Below, piece after piece: positions 12,914 to 23,493 of a stretch of DNA of 64,000 nt (its first letter is position 1; every line of letters begins with the position of its first letter). The DNA is from Alisma plantago-aquatica (taxonomy: Eukaryota > Streptophyta > Magnoliopsida > Alismatales > Alismataceae), in assembly GCA_963693085.1 (NCBI GenBank), contig OY856412.1, positions 1,062,970,744 through 1,063,034,743 on the forward strand. The letters are read 5' to 3'. The notes beneath the pieces are model-generated. The model saw nothing but the letters and a program-made list of their open reading frames with translations, ran no database searches and had not been told where the DNA came from. The position numbers and the translations under genes were made by a program.

Positions 12914-14331
12914 TGATGGAGCTAGAACTTACGTTGGTAGATTACTCTTCCTGTAGAAGTCCTAATGTGCACCAAAAACCCTAGGGAGTTGATGTTCTCT
13001 CTAGGTTTACCTACAACTGGTGCTAGATAAATGCTCCAACGCCACAAGAGTGTGGAAGCCTTATCATAGTATAGATTTAGGATCAAACCCAAAGGACAAC
13101 GTTAAGAATTTAAGTGTCTTTATCTCATTTCATATCGATCTAAGTTAATCATCTAAGACCAAAAGTTTGATTTGAGTTATTTAACCTAGAACATGCAGAA
13201 GTAAGGCAAGAATAAAAACTAGTTGAGGATTAAAATCTAAGATTAGCAAATGATGATGGATCACTGGGGTGATGCGGGTGTTCATCGCCACTACACATGT
13301 ATTGTACCTGTACCAGTCATAGCAAGACTTGCAAGTAATATACATGGATGTTATATAATATTGATGTCTTGTAGAACAAGAGTAATGCACACATCCTTCA
13401 CGGGTTGAGTAATTCTCATCCGGTACATATCTACATGTCAATGAAGAGATGTAGTCTCCGAAGAGAGAACCTTACTCAACCTCGTGAAACATGTATCGGA
13501 AAAATAACAAGTGAGAGATAATTACCAATTTGATTAGTATCCTTATAGACTATCCCTCTTTCGAGGAAATAGCTACAAGAAATGTGGGAGTGTTATAATG
13601 CCAGCCATTCCCGAACGAATGGTCAAATACCTTGTACCACTCCCTCCGCAGAGTGTGTTCCTCGACCCATCAAGGTTGCACTTCCGTACGTCAACTGATT
13701 CCATTTCATAGTGTGAAAGTGCAATGATGGAGGTGAGTTTACTCCACTCCTTGGGAAGCGTTCCTAGATACCAGAATGGATGCGCGGTGGATACGCACAC
13801 CAGAAACCAACACTAAATCGGTATTTGAGTCCTAAGAGCAGTCGTAGAAAACCACAACGAAAGACAATAGATGCATACAAGTACGCGACCAACATTCAAG
13901 CATGTATGAAACGATTTAGTATTGAATCGGAAAGATAACATCTTTCAGTATAGATTACAAAACATGGGCAGCAAGGCTAGTCCCCGAGCCCCAGTGGATG
14001 GAACTACTCGCTCCTCATGCGAGAAACAAGAAGATTGAGAAAGAGAGAGGAATCCACCATGAACTCGATGCAGAAGGTAGTCACAACTCAGTGAAGATGA
14101 TGCGATCTTCTACGTTGTATCGGAGCAGATCTGGATGCGGAACGGGAGACGCCAAGACAAGCCAGACAATCTCTCTCACTCCGTCTTCCTTCTCTTCTCG
14201 GTCTCCTTGAGTGCAACATGGGCAGTCGGTGGAATGAAACTGGTGTAGATGGGACTGGATCTGGATCGGGCATGTGTACAGGCAGCCTGTCAGTGTCCTC
14301 GAATTGATGCCCTAATAAGGACCCTGTTGGT

Positions 14332-14343
14332 CCTATTTATAGG
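14332..14343 (-). promoter_or_regulatory. TATA box of element C 3' LTR
   Basis: CCTATAAATAGG read on the minus strand, a near-perfect plant TATA box. It agrees with the minus orientation deduced from the PBS, and puts the dense CGGTYT array upstream in U3. The same box is conserved in the other LTR at 21893-21904. Confidence 0.7.
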
Positions 14344-14384
14344 CACAGATCTGGCCCTCATGCGTTTAGTGTGAGTCCAAATGG

Positions 14385-15600
14385 TTTGCTAATTGTCCAG
14401 AGATATTTTTCCTCCAAACAGTTTGCTATTTATAACCAAATGATTTTGCACTTACTTGATCAAACGGTCTTGACAGTATACTTTTTCCAAATGGTTTCGA
14501 TTTGCTACAATATGCTTCTTTTTCAATCGGTCTTAAGGCCAACCTCTCAAACGGTTTTGAAACTCTAATCAAATGATCTATGCAAGCCAGTCAAAATGGT
14601 TTATGATTCATGTGATCCTCATGTGTGTGATTTATCCAATTGGTCTGCATGCGCCCATCTTCTCACACGTTCTTCACATGAACAACTAATTCCATTTTCA
14701 ATTGCTAGAGCAAATAGTCTTCATGATCCCTTCGGTCTTCATGTGGATAGCTCATCCGGTCTTGCTTTGTTTATTCCAAACGGTTTGGTAGTCTACCCTT
14801 TTTCAAGCGGTCTTAGCGGTCTTGGCTTTATGCCACTTTGTCTAACAGTTTGGCAATGTGCCACATTATTAAACGATTTGGCTTTGCGCCACTTTACCTA
14901 ACGGTTTGGCTTTGCTCGACCTTTTTCATTCAGTTTGCATGCATGCTAAAGTCATGCACGTGATTCGGCAGTAGCTCAAACAGTCTCACAATTTCATGCA
15001 TACGGTCTTGGTACTTATTGCTTTCGTCATTCGGTTTGCATGTGAGCTTATCAAACGGTTTTTTGTATAATGTTGCCATTCAGCCTCGCAGCAGCTCCCT
15101 TCATTCAGTCTTCACATTATCCGATCCAAAAGGTTTGCTTCATTCTATTAGCTCACATGGTTTCATGCATACATTGTTATCCAAACGGTTTGCATGTTCC
15201 AGTAGCAAACAATCTTCATGTGGGCCACCATTCGGTCTTCACTTCTTGCACAGAAAACGGTCTTCCGACCAGTTTGAGCAAACATCATGTAGTCCTCCAT
15301 TTGGTCTTCGTGTGCATTCAGTTTTTGCATACATTCAGTCTTCACATGCATTCGATCTTTGGCGCTGCTTTAGCGAACGGTTTGGTCTCGCAGCCCTCTA
15401 CCTCAAATGGTCTCGGCACATGCTTATACGCTCTACACGATCTACGTAGCTTGACATGCACGTAGATAACCAAACGGTTTGCTAGTTGCTCTTATGGTCT
15501 TGCATGCATGCGAGTCTCATCAATTTTGTATGCAAGCTACACAGCCAAAACAGTTTTGTCTTATCCAGTTTCCATCAAATGGTTTTGAGCTCCGCCAAAC
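14385..15600. repeat. Dispersed CGGTYT motif array, left LTR of C
   Basis: The short motif (A)A(A/T)CGGT(T/C)T recurs every 20-50 bases for about 1.2 kb, often as CAAACGGTTTG, which is nearly self-complementary. Many copies have lost the CG by transition. It lies in the U3 of the LTR upstream of the TATA box on the minus strand. Long open frames across it are by-products of the repeat. Confidence 0.75.
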
Positions 15601-15617
15601 GGTCTCGGCTGGTCTAT

Positions 15618-15790
15618 CGGTCTTGAGACCGAATGGGCTCAAACGGTCTTGAGACCGAATATACTCAAACAGTCTTGAGACGGAATGGGCTCAACGGTCT
15701 TGAGACCGTATGGGCTCAAACGGTCTTGAGACCGAATGTGCCCAAACGGTCTTGAGACCGCATGGGCTCAAACGGTCTTGAGACTGTTAG
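15618..15790. repeat. 26-bp palindromic tandem array, seven copies (left LTR of C)
   Basis: Seven head-to-tail units of about 26 bp, each starting with CGGTCTTGAGACCG (5-bp arms CGGTC/GACCG) followed by a 12-bp spacer like AATGGGCTCAAA. The third unit is CAGTCTTGAGACGG and the last is truncated (GAGACTGTTAG). The right LTR has four units at 23152-23248, so copy number changed after insertion. Confidence 0.9.
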
Positions 15791-16000
15791 AGTCAAGGCT
15801 GTAGGGGTCATGACCATTGGCAATGGTTGAGGATGATCTACAAAGGGGAGAGAATCTGAGTAGGGGAAGATGAGATCAAATAAACTGGAAACTAGGGTAT
15901 TTAGAACTATTAATTTGCTAATTACATGAAACTAAAGGGATACGTAAAGTGAACCAAAACAAGGGTAGATCAGTTGATACGAGGCACAAAATCCCGAGAA

Positions 16001-16342
16001 TTGGCGACTGAGAGGATGAATTTGGAGGATTCATCACCACACCAAACTTAAGCATTTCTCATCCCGAGCAATGAAAAGCCTAAGATGGTTACCAAAATGC
16101 TTCTTCGTCTCGTAATTACTTCACCTTCGTGCAAATGTCAGAATTTTTCATGAAAATTAGAAAGAAAAAGAGGTGAAACAAAATTTGGGCAAAAACGTCG
16201 GAAATCCCTTGAATTGGTGACTGAGGATGAATCTTGGAGGATTCGTCACCACACCGAACTTAAGCGTTTCTCGTCCTAAGGAACAAAAATACTTAAAATA
16301 GTCACCAATGAAATCATTCATCTCGTGATTGCCTCATCCTAT
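16001..16342 (-). repeat. Duplicated LTR-end/PPT block in C
   Basis: About 130 bp spanning the LTR end and adjoining internal sequence (16001-16131) is repeated in diverged form at 16214-16342. Both contain GGAGGATTC(A/G)TCA followed by CCACACC(A/G)AACTTAAGC. On the element strand the last part reads CTTAAGTT(T/C)GGTGTGG just before the LTR, the position of the polypurine tract. The block therefore duplicates the 3' priming junction. Confidence 0.75.
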
Positions 16343-17980
16343 TGTTATATTGTAATCTTGTTCATGGCTCAGATCGATATAACATCCAGGCTTTCTTAGA
16401 TCATGGAATACATCTTATGATATCCTCAATTTTGAGTTCACCTTACTGAAGTATTTCCTTCTCACTCTCTGTTGTATCGCTCATGTTTAAAAGTTTTATG
16501 AGACTTTGAACAGACCCACAGAATCAACAAAATGCATATGATCTGTCACTGGTGTTGAAAAAGGAGAGAATGGGGGTATGATCAAGAGATAAGAGTCTCT
16601 CCTCTAATTGACTCAAGACTCTTATTATTGGTTGATTCATTGAGATATTTTGAATAATTTGTGCACAACTCTGGTTGACTTAGCCTTACACCCGATTTTT
16701 TTCTCTTTCTAAAGGTAACTTGGAAGTGTGTAAAGGTTGGATTAAGGATTTTGGCTATGTTACCTCTTCGAGAGGAGGTAAGGGGTCATTTTTGGATCCT
16801 TAGGATCTCACTACCGGTCGTGACACATCTGCCTTTGTGAGGGCAGTTAATATACCAGCCGGGAAAGACCTTTATCAGTTATCCTTATTCAGGGTACAAC
16901 TCTCATGTTTTTATTCACACTCTGGCTTTTATTCATTCTCACTTGGCTTAGGAGAAAGGGTATTTTTGGATTTTTTTGTATATTTGGGCTGCCAGGCCTC
17001 TTTTTGGAATCGGGGTAGATTTTTCACCAACCTCGGTATGTGCACAATCATCATTGTACACCCTTTGAATTGAAACGAGAAGGTTATACACCCCTATTAT
17101 GTATTGAGGGGTATGGAAGAAGCGGTAGTGGAAAAAAAGAGGTGTGGTGTACCACACCGAACTTAGAGTTCGGCAAAGTTCTAGTTTATACTACAAAAAG
17201 GAGTGGTTTACCACACCGAACTTAGAGTTCAAAAGAGGTGTGGTTCACCACACCGAACTTAGAGTTTGGCAAGGTTCTAGTTTATACTAGAAAGGAGTGT
17301 GGCATGCCACACCGAACTTAAAGCTTTGGCATGGTTGGTGAGCGGAGAGGTATGGAGATGAAAGAAGAAGTGTAGAAGAGAGTTCGGATCATGATGCAGT
17401 TTGCTTAGCGATTCCATATGACGGGTTACTTTTCTTCATCACACTCTGCTCAAAAAGTGACATGATAAAACTTCAAATGAGAATTCCATACAGCTGATCC
17501 ATTAATCAGTGAGTGGCATGATATATTTGATCTATCTCAGTCTTATTGAAGCTTATCATATTTTTCTATTAAGGATATGACATTAGGGTTCATAGGATAT
17601 ACAAGATGACATCATTTATTGGCTAGGTTTAAGCAATGGTTGCTCATGGTATTGCAATGAAAAGAGGTGATGACCATAGATTCGAAAAGCAAAAGTCGGC
17701 TAGATAAAGGTTGTATTTTAAGAAGACTACAAAAATGAGGAAAAATTACGATAAAGAAACTAGAATGGACAAACATAAGGCAGTGAAGATAGAGGGTGGA
17801 GTGAGAAACATACCACCCACCCTCCATCTTGAACTTATGAGTTTGCTCATCTCCGAGCAAAAAACTAGGTTCAAGATGGAATGGAAGAGTTGCACAGTGT
17901 TAACCAGGAGACCCTCGCAATTGAAAGAAGGTCTGGCAAAGATGTTTCAGAACTGAGAGTGAGGAAGTGGCACAAACAAT
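16343..17980 (-). other. Element C non-coding 3' internal region
   Basis: No coding region with recognisable motifs; open frames are short and lie on both strands. The only structure I see is the hairpin repeat cluster at 17139-17331. It is the untranslated part between the acidic ORF and the 3' LTR. Confidence 0.6.
17139..17331 (-). repeat. Hairpin-forming PPT-like repeats in C
   Basis: Two copies of a roughly 96-bp repeat, each with a long and a short sub-unit. Every sub-unit has a short palindrome followed by CCGAACTTA(G/A)AG. The palindromes are GGTGTGGT-GT-ACCACACC, GTGGT-TT-ACCAC, GGTGTGGT-TC-ACCACACC and GTGTGGCATGCCACAC. The last differs from the others by a paired T:A to C:G change that keeps the arms complementary. 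The motif resembles the PPT next to the 3' LTR. Confidence 0.8.
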
Positions 17981-19780
17981 CTATTGACTGGGTGGTCGTG
18001 GTATCTCGAACGGGTTTTCTGGATGACTTGGTTGTACATTTCTTTCACCTCTTTGTCTTTCAAGAAGAATCCAGAGACCATCCCCCATCAGTGGGGGAGG
18101 TGGAATATAAGCAATTGAGACTGGAGGACTAGGCAAGTAATCGAGGCATTGCCTATTTGTGTCCTCCAGTTGTGTCTTGCCCTCAAATTTCAAAGTAAAA
18201 CTACTTCCTTCAAAATCTAGAGCAGTTGATTGAGGGTCGGCCACTTGAACTTTCTCCTATCCTGGATCGGGTGGAAGATCTGATTCAAGCTTCATTTCAT
18301 CACCTGGCTTTTCTTGTGTAGGATATGGTATCCAGGATGATGTTTCTTTATCATAGGAGTTATTTTGAGAAGTATCATCATCTTTATCAATGTTGAAATT
18401 GATAAGAGCGTCATTCTTCTTTTCAAAATTTTGTTCAGAATTTTCCTCATAGAACACCCTTAATTCATCCAAGTAACTACAAAGAGATTCGACTGGTAGA
18501 ACGAACTCTTGCTCGGCTAAAGGAATCATGGGATTCCAGAGTAGAGGTTCCAATGACGTCTCTTCGTGGGAGGGATTAGTCCATGACATAATGTTTTAAG
18601 GACTAGAATCTCCCGATGACTCCGTTTCTTCAATATTGGGACTAAAATGCTCCATTTCTAAGTCAGGTTGTTGTTCCAGTACTTCTTCATAGTACTCCTG
18701 TAGTTCTATTAAGTGCTCGGGAGGATTCACTACAGGAAGAATGAAACCTTGTGCAGGTAATGGAAGTATCTCATTCTCTTGAATATGTGGTAGCTCAGGA
18801 GGAGCTTCTTCATAGGGATGAGTTGCTATAAGAGGACATGTTTGTGGCTTGATGTCCTCCCACGGGTCCTTTTTGTCATTATAAGAGTCTACAGAAATAT
18901 CATAATTCATTCCAAAATCTAGAGATGGTTCATGTTTCTCCTCATAGTGCACTATCAACTCGTTCAAGTGACTAGAAGGAGACTTAATAGAAAGACCATG
19001 CTCTTGTTTGAGATCTAGATCCATCTGGACTTCTTGTAGAGGCGGTAGCTCTGGTAATGCCATCTCATGGAAAGGGTCGGTTATAGATTCATCATCTTGA
19101 GACGCATCCTCCTCCCATGATTCTTTTTCATCATCGGGGTCAGTGAGAGTAGCATGATCAAGATCTTGATCGGTCCCATCCTTGAAGTTTGTTTTTAGAT
19201 CAGCCAAATGATCAGAAATTTCTTCATAAGGACAAATAAGGTCATATTCTAGTAATGGAGTTAGTTGAGTCTCTTGCATAAAAGATATCTCTTTATTCGA
19301 ATCAGTTACATATTCCTCTGAGTATGACTGTGAAGGAGTGTAGAGTTCTTGTGACATAAACCCTTCTTCTATGGACTTCATTGATGAGACAGATGAAATT
19401 GAAGAGGTTTTGTCATTTAGGTTGTCTATCATTGCTAATTTCTCCTCAATAGTTGGATCTAGGTCTATGAAGTCAGAAGGTAGGTAAGTGTTGGAATTTA
19501 TCTCCAATTGATCTCCTGACTATAGAGAATCCCCATATTGTCTACTCAATCTTTCATCTAAGAGCATAGTGCAGGAATCATTATTCAGGTCAGACCTTGG
19601 CTCAGAAAATGATTCTTTCTCTTGTGATGTTGTGAAGAAATCATCTTTGAGTTTAGGTATTATCTATGAGGATGATCCCTCACCCTGCAATGATGCTTGA
19701 AGATCATTGGAAGGCATATCCCAAATGATTTCATAATCATCATCATAATAAACATGTGGACTAGGGATGTGCTACATGTT
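17981..19780 (-). pseudogene. Element C acidic modular protein, broken by in-frame stops
   Basis: One frame read from about 19780 (HIPSPHVYYDDDYEI) to 17981, interrupted by TAGs near 19667 and 19523, TAA at 18596 and TAG at 18257, with no frameshift. Roughly 580 residues, very rich in Glu, Asp, Pro and Ser. It holds about four degenerate modules of roughly 80 residues. Each has an LP-rich start, a core like HLxELxxxYEExxE (SHLNELIVHYEEKHE, EHLIELQEYYEEVLE, SYLDELRVFYEENSE, and weaker DHLADLKTNF), an acidic spacer with DPWED or ESWEED, and PPELPxIQE or PELPPLQE at the junction. I do not recognise the family; position after gag in a Gypsy element suggests a gag-derived or accessory protein. No catalytic motif of pol is present. 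Confidence 0.65.
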
Positions 19781-20321
19781 GGTCATAGGCGTTGACAAAT
19801 TGCATAAGTTGATCAAAATCGGCTATCAACTTCTTGGTTGTGGCTGTCTGATCGGCTAGTTGTTGAGCTACCGATGTCTGTAAGGCATGTAGTTCTTCCA
19901 TTAACGTACGTTGATATCCATAAGAAGGCTCTTCACTGCACCCGTTGGGTTGATGTTGATAATATCTCTCCTCATCATAGTATTGATTTGTATTGTTTTC
20001 CAGGTTCCCTCCTACACTGCAGTCTATGCCTTGAAATTCGCCATAGTTAGGTTTTTCGTAGTAGCCTCCAGGGTGATATGGATTGTAACTTGCATTATAT
20101 CCATAGTTGTATGAAGAAGCTGCTTTGAGTTTCCCAACTATACGATTCACGATTACTTGACGCAGAGCCATCACGTAGAGAGGGGGGACGTTGAAGCAGT
20201 AAATCGATGTATGAGAATGGTCACCACATAGCTGACATCTAACGGTTGGTGGTGTCAACTGCTTCATTTTGAAGAGAGTTGGTACCTGAAACCAAAGAAA
20301 AAGTTTATCAGGTTTGACCAA
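19761..20321 (-). CDS. Element C gag-like protein with CCHC knuckle
   Basis: 186 codons following the PBS by about 130 nt. A zinc knuckle CQLCGDHSHTSIYC (CX2CX4HX4C) lies at about residues 29-42. A Tyr/Asn/Gly-rich segment (SYNYGYNASYNPYHPGGYY) then resembles the post-knuckle part of Athila-type gag, followed by a Gln/Leu-rich C-terminus that may form a coiled coil (LHALQTSVAQQLADQ). Full Gypsy gag is much longer, so this is only its nucleocapsid end, and the usual N-terminal part is missing. The frame overlaps the start of the acidic ORF in another frame. Start codon uncertain; identification of the knuckle is firm, that of the lineage is inferred. Confidence 0.6.
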   Translation of the reverse strand: MVKPDKLFLWFQVPTLFKMKQLTPPTVRCQLCGDHSHTSIYCFNVPPLYVMALRQVIVNRIVGKLKAASSYNYGYNASYNPYHPGGYYEKPNYGEFQGIDCSVGGNLENNTNQYYDEERYYQHQPNGCSEEPSYGYQRTLMEELHALQTSVAQQLADQTATTKKLIADFDQLMQFVNAYDQHVAHP

Positions 20322-20449
20322 CCACTATAAATCCAAGAAGATATGTGAAATTAAGTCCTTCACTTTTTAGGTTTTTGAAAAGAAAAAGGAAAACCCTAGA
20401 GAAACCTAAATCGACACGGAATTTGAAAAACACGATTCTAACACTGCTA
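20322..20449 (-). other. Element C leader between PBS and gag
   Basis: Short untranslated leader on the minus strand. No feature beyond A/T-rich sequence. Confidence 0.5.
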
Positions 20450-20467
20450 TCCCCGACAACGGTGCCA
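20450..20467 (-). other. Primer binding site of element C (tRNA-Asp type)
   Basis: Minus strand TGGCACCGTTGTCGGGGA, six bases from the LTR end at 20473. It matches the complement of the plant tRNA-Asp 3' end (TGGCGCCGTTGCCGGGGA) except for two G/C to A/T transitions. It sets the element orientation and suggests an Athila/Tat-type Gypsy parent. Confidence 0.82.
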
Positions 20468-21892
20468 TTTTTTGATGGATCTAGAACTTACGTCGGTAGA
20501 TTAATCTTCTGGTGGAAGTCCTAATGTGCACCAAAAACCCTAGGGAGTTGATGTTATCTCTAGGTTTACCTACAACTGGTGCTAGATAAATGCTCCAACC
20601 CCATAAGATTGTGGAAGCCTTATCATAGTACATATTTAGGATCAAACCCAAAGGACAACGTTAAGAATCTGAGTGTCTTTATCTCGTTTCATATCGATCA
20701 AAGTTAATCATCTAAGACCAAAAGTTTGATTTGAGTTATTTAACCTAAAACATGCAAAAGTAAGGCAAGAATAAAAACTAGTTGAGGATTAAAATCTAAG
20801 ATTAGCAAATGATGATGGATCACTGGGGTGATGCGGGTGTTCACCACTACTACACATGTATTGTACCTGTACCAATCATAGCAAGACTTGCAAGCAAGAT
20901 ACATGGATGTTATACAATACCCATGTCTTGTAGAACAAGAGTAATGCACACATCCTTCATGGGTTGAGTAACTCTCATCTGGTACATATCTATGTGTCAA
21001 TGAAGAGATGTAGTTCTCTTAAGAGAAAACCTTACTCAACCTCGTGAAACATGTATCGGAAAACTAATAAGCGAGTGATAATTACCAATTTGATTAGTAT
21101 CCTTATAAACTATCCCTCTTTTGAGGAAATAGCTATGAGAAATGTGGGAGTATTACAATGCCAACCATTCCCGAATGAATGGCCAAATACTTTGCACCAC
21201 TTCCTCTACAGAGTGTATTCCTCGACCCATCAAGGTTGCACTTCCGTACGTCAACTGATTCCATTTCATAGTACGAAAGTGCAATGATAGAGGTGAGTTT
21301 ACTCCACTCCTTAGGAAGCATTCCTAGATACCCAAACGGATGTGCAGTGGATACACATACCAGAAACCAACACTAAATCAATATTCGAGTCCTAAGAGCA
21401 GTCGTAGACAAACCGCAAAGAAAGACAATAGATGCATACAAGAATGCAGCCAACATTCAAGCTTGTATGAAACGATTTAGTATTGAATCAGAAAGATAAC
21501 ATCTTTTAGTATAGATTAAAAAATATGGGAAGTGGGGCTAGTCCCCGCACCCCAGTGGATGGAACTACTCGCTCCTCATGCGAGAAAGAAGAAGAATGAG
21601 AAAGAGAGAGGAATGTACCATGAACTCGGTGCAGAAGGTAGTCGCAGCTCAGTGAAGATGATGCGGTCTTCTACATCGTATCAGAGTAGATTTGGACATG
21701 GAACGGGAGACGCCAAGATAGACCAGACAGCCTCTCTCACTCCGTCTTCCTTCTCTTCTCGGTCTCCTTGATTGCAACACGGGAAGTCAGTGGAATGAAA
21801 CTGGCGTAGACAGGACTGGATCTGGATCAGGCCTGTGTACAGGCAGCCTGTCGGTGTCCTCGAACCGATGCCCAAATAAGGACCCTGTTGGT

Positions 21893-21904
21893 CCTATTTA
21901 TAGG
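21893..21904 (-). promoter_or_regulatory. TATA box of element C 5' LTR
   Basis: CCTATAAATAGG on the minus strand. Transcription would start some 30 nt lower, near 21860, and run toward the PBS and gag. The CGGTYT array lies directly upstream. Confidence 0.75.
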
Positions 21905-21942
21905 CACAAATCTGGCCCTCATGCGTTTAGTGTGAGTACAAA

Positions 21943-23150
21943 TGGTTTGCTAATGGTCCGGAGATATTTTTCCTCCAAACGGTTTGTTGTTTATAACCAA
22001 ACGGTTTTGCACTTACTTGATCAAACGGTCTTGACAGTATACTTTTCCCAAACGGTTTTGATTTGCTGCAATATGCTTCTTTTTCAACCGGTCTTAAGGC
22101 CAACCTCTCAAATGGTTTTGAATCTCCGATCAAACGATCTATGCAAGCCAGTCAAAACGGTTCATGATTCATGCGATCCTCATGTGTGCGATTTATCCAA
22201 TTGGTATGCATGCGCCCAGCTGCTCACACGGTCTTCACATGAACAGCTAATTCCATTTTCAATTTCCAGAGCAAACGGTCTTCATGATCCCTTCGGTCTT
22301 CACGCAGGCAGTTCATCCGGTCTTGCTTTGTTTATTCCAAACGGTTTGGTAGTCTACCCTTTTTCAATCGGTCTTGGCTTTGTGCCACTTTGTCTAACGG
22401 TTTGGCAATGTACCACATTATTAAACGATTTGGCTTTGCGCCACTTTACCTAACGGTTTGGCTTTGCTCGACCTTTTTCATTCGGTCTGCAGGCATGCTA
22501 AAGTCATGCACGGGATTCGACAACAGCTCAAATGGTCTCGCAATTTTATGCATACGGTCTTGGTACTATTGCTTTTGTCATTCGATTTGCATGCGAGCTT
22601 ATCAAACGATTTTGTGTATAATGTTGCCATTCAGTCTTGTAGCAGCTCCCTTCATTCGGTCTTCACGTTATCCGATCCAAGTGATTTGCTTCATTGGATT
22701 AGCTCACATGGTTTCATGCATACATTGTTATCCAAGCGGTTTGCATGTTCCAGCAGCAAACAATCTTTACGTGGGCCACCATTCGGTCTTCACTTCTTAC
22801 ACAACAAACGGTCTTGCGACCGGTTTGAGCAAACGGTCATGCAGTCCTTCATTCGGTCTTCACGTGCATTCAGTTTTCACATGCATTCGGTCTTCGGTGT
22901 TGCTTTAGCGAACGGTTTGGTCTTGCAGCCCACTACCTCAAACGGTCTCGGCACATGCTTATACGGGTTGCACGATCTACGTAGCTGGACATGCATGTAG
23001 CTATAAAACGGTTTGCTAGTTGCTCTTCTGGTCTTGCATGCATGTGATCCTCATCGATTTTGTATGCAAGCTACGCAGCCAAAACGGTTTTGTCTTATCC
23101 GGTTTCCATCAAATAGTTTTGAGCTCAGCGAAACGGTCTCTGCTGGTCTA
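21943..23150. repeat. Dispersed CGGTYT motif array, right LTR of C
   Basis: By eye about 30 exact CGGTTT or CGGTCT motifs in 1.2 kb, many inside CAAACGGTTTG or TTCGGTCTTC contexts, spaced roughly 20-50 bases. Fewer than one would be expected by chance. It lies in U3 upstream of the TATA box at 21893-21904. Confidence 0.85.
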
Positions 23151-23151
23151 T

Positions 23152-23248
23152 CGGTCTTGAGACCGAATGTGCTCAAATGGTCTTGAGACCGAATGGGCTC
23201 AAACGGTCTTGAGACCGTATGGGCTCAAACGGTCTTGAGACTGTTAGA
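23152..23248. repeat. 26-bp palindromic tandem array, four copies (right LTR of C)
   Basis: Same CGGTCTTGAGACCG unit as at 15618-15790, with four copies including the truncated GAGACTGTTAG end. Flanking sequence is colinear in both LTRs, so copies were gained or lost within one LTR. Confidence 0.9.
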
Positions 23249-23493
23249 GTCAAGGCTGTAGGGGTCATGACCGTTGGCAATGGTTGAGGATGATCTGCAA
23301 AGGGGAGAGAACGTGAGTAGGGGAAGATGAGATCAAATAAACTTGAAACTAGGATAATTAGAACTAGTAATGCGCTAATTACATGAAACTGAAAGGATAC
23401 TTAAAGTGAACCAAAACAAGGGTAGATCAGTCGATACGAGGCATAAAATCCCTGGAATTGGCGACTGAGAGGATGAATCTGGAGGATTCATCA

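Larger units (their letters stand above)
12914..16036 (-). repeat. Element C 3' LTR (left copy), 3123 bp
   Basis: Starts TGATGGAGCTAGAACTTACG and ends GGAGGATTCATCA on the plus strand. It matches 20473-23493 along its length. On the minus strand it reads U3 (16036 to about 14320) then R/U5. U3 is filled with CGGTYT motifs and seven copies of a 26-bp palindromic unit. Compared with the right copy, many CGGT motifs here are TGGT or CAGT, as expected from methyl-CpG decay. Confidence 0.9.
12914..23493 (-). mobile_element. Element C: non-autonomous Gypsy-type LTR element (Asp-tRNA primed), nested in B
   Basis: A 10,580-bp element with TG...CA ends and a perfect 5-bp duplication CTTAT (12909-12913 and 23494-23498). 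The PBS-like string next to the right LTR reads 5'-TGGCACCGTTGTCGGGGA on the minus strand, two mismatches from the plant tRNA-Asp 3' end complement used by Athila/Tat-type Gypsy elements. Element C therefore runs on the minus strand: 5' LTR 20473-23493, internal 16037-20472, 3' LTR 12914-16036. The internal region codes for a CCHC gag-like protein and an acidic modular protein, but no protease, RT, RNase H or integrase. It is presumably mobilised by an autonomous relative. Confidence 0.9.
20473..23493 (-). repeat. Element C 5' LTR (right copy), 3021 bp
   Basis: Starts TGATGGATCTAGAACTTACG and ends GGAGGATTCATCA, colinear with 12914-16036. About 78 of the 102-bp length difference from the left copy is explained by three fewer 26-bp palindromic units. 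CpG motifs are better kept here than in the left copy. It is the promoter-bearing 5' LTR of the minus-strand element. Confidence 0.9.

Noticed and set aside
15618..15790. CRISPR-like regular repeats
   Set aside because: The 26-bp units are adjacent, with only a constant short spacer; there are no unique spacers, and the setting is a plant LTR.
21854..22453. 199-codon open frame on the plus strand, with similar ones at 15018-15449, 22390-22908 and 22458-23000
   Set aside because: They run through the CGGTYT array of the C LTRs, recur in several frames with repeat-driven composition, and are antisense to the element. No protein motif.
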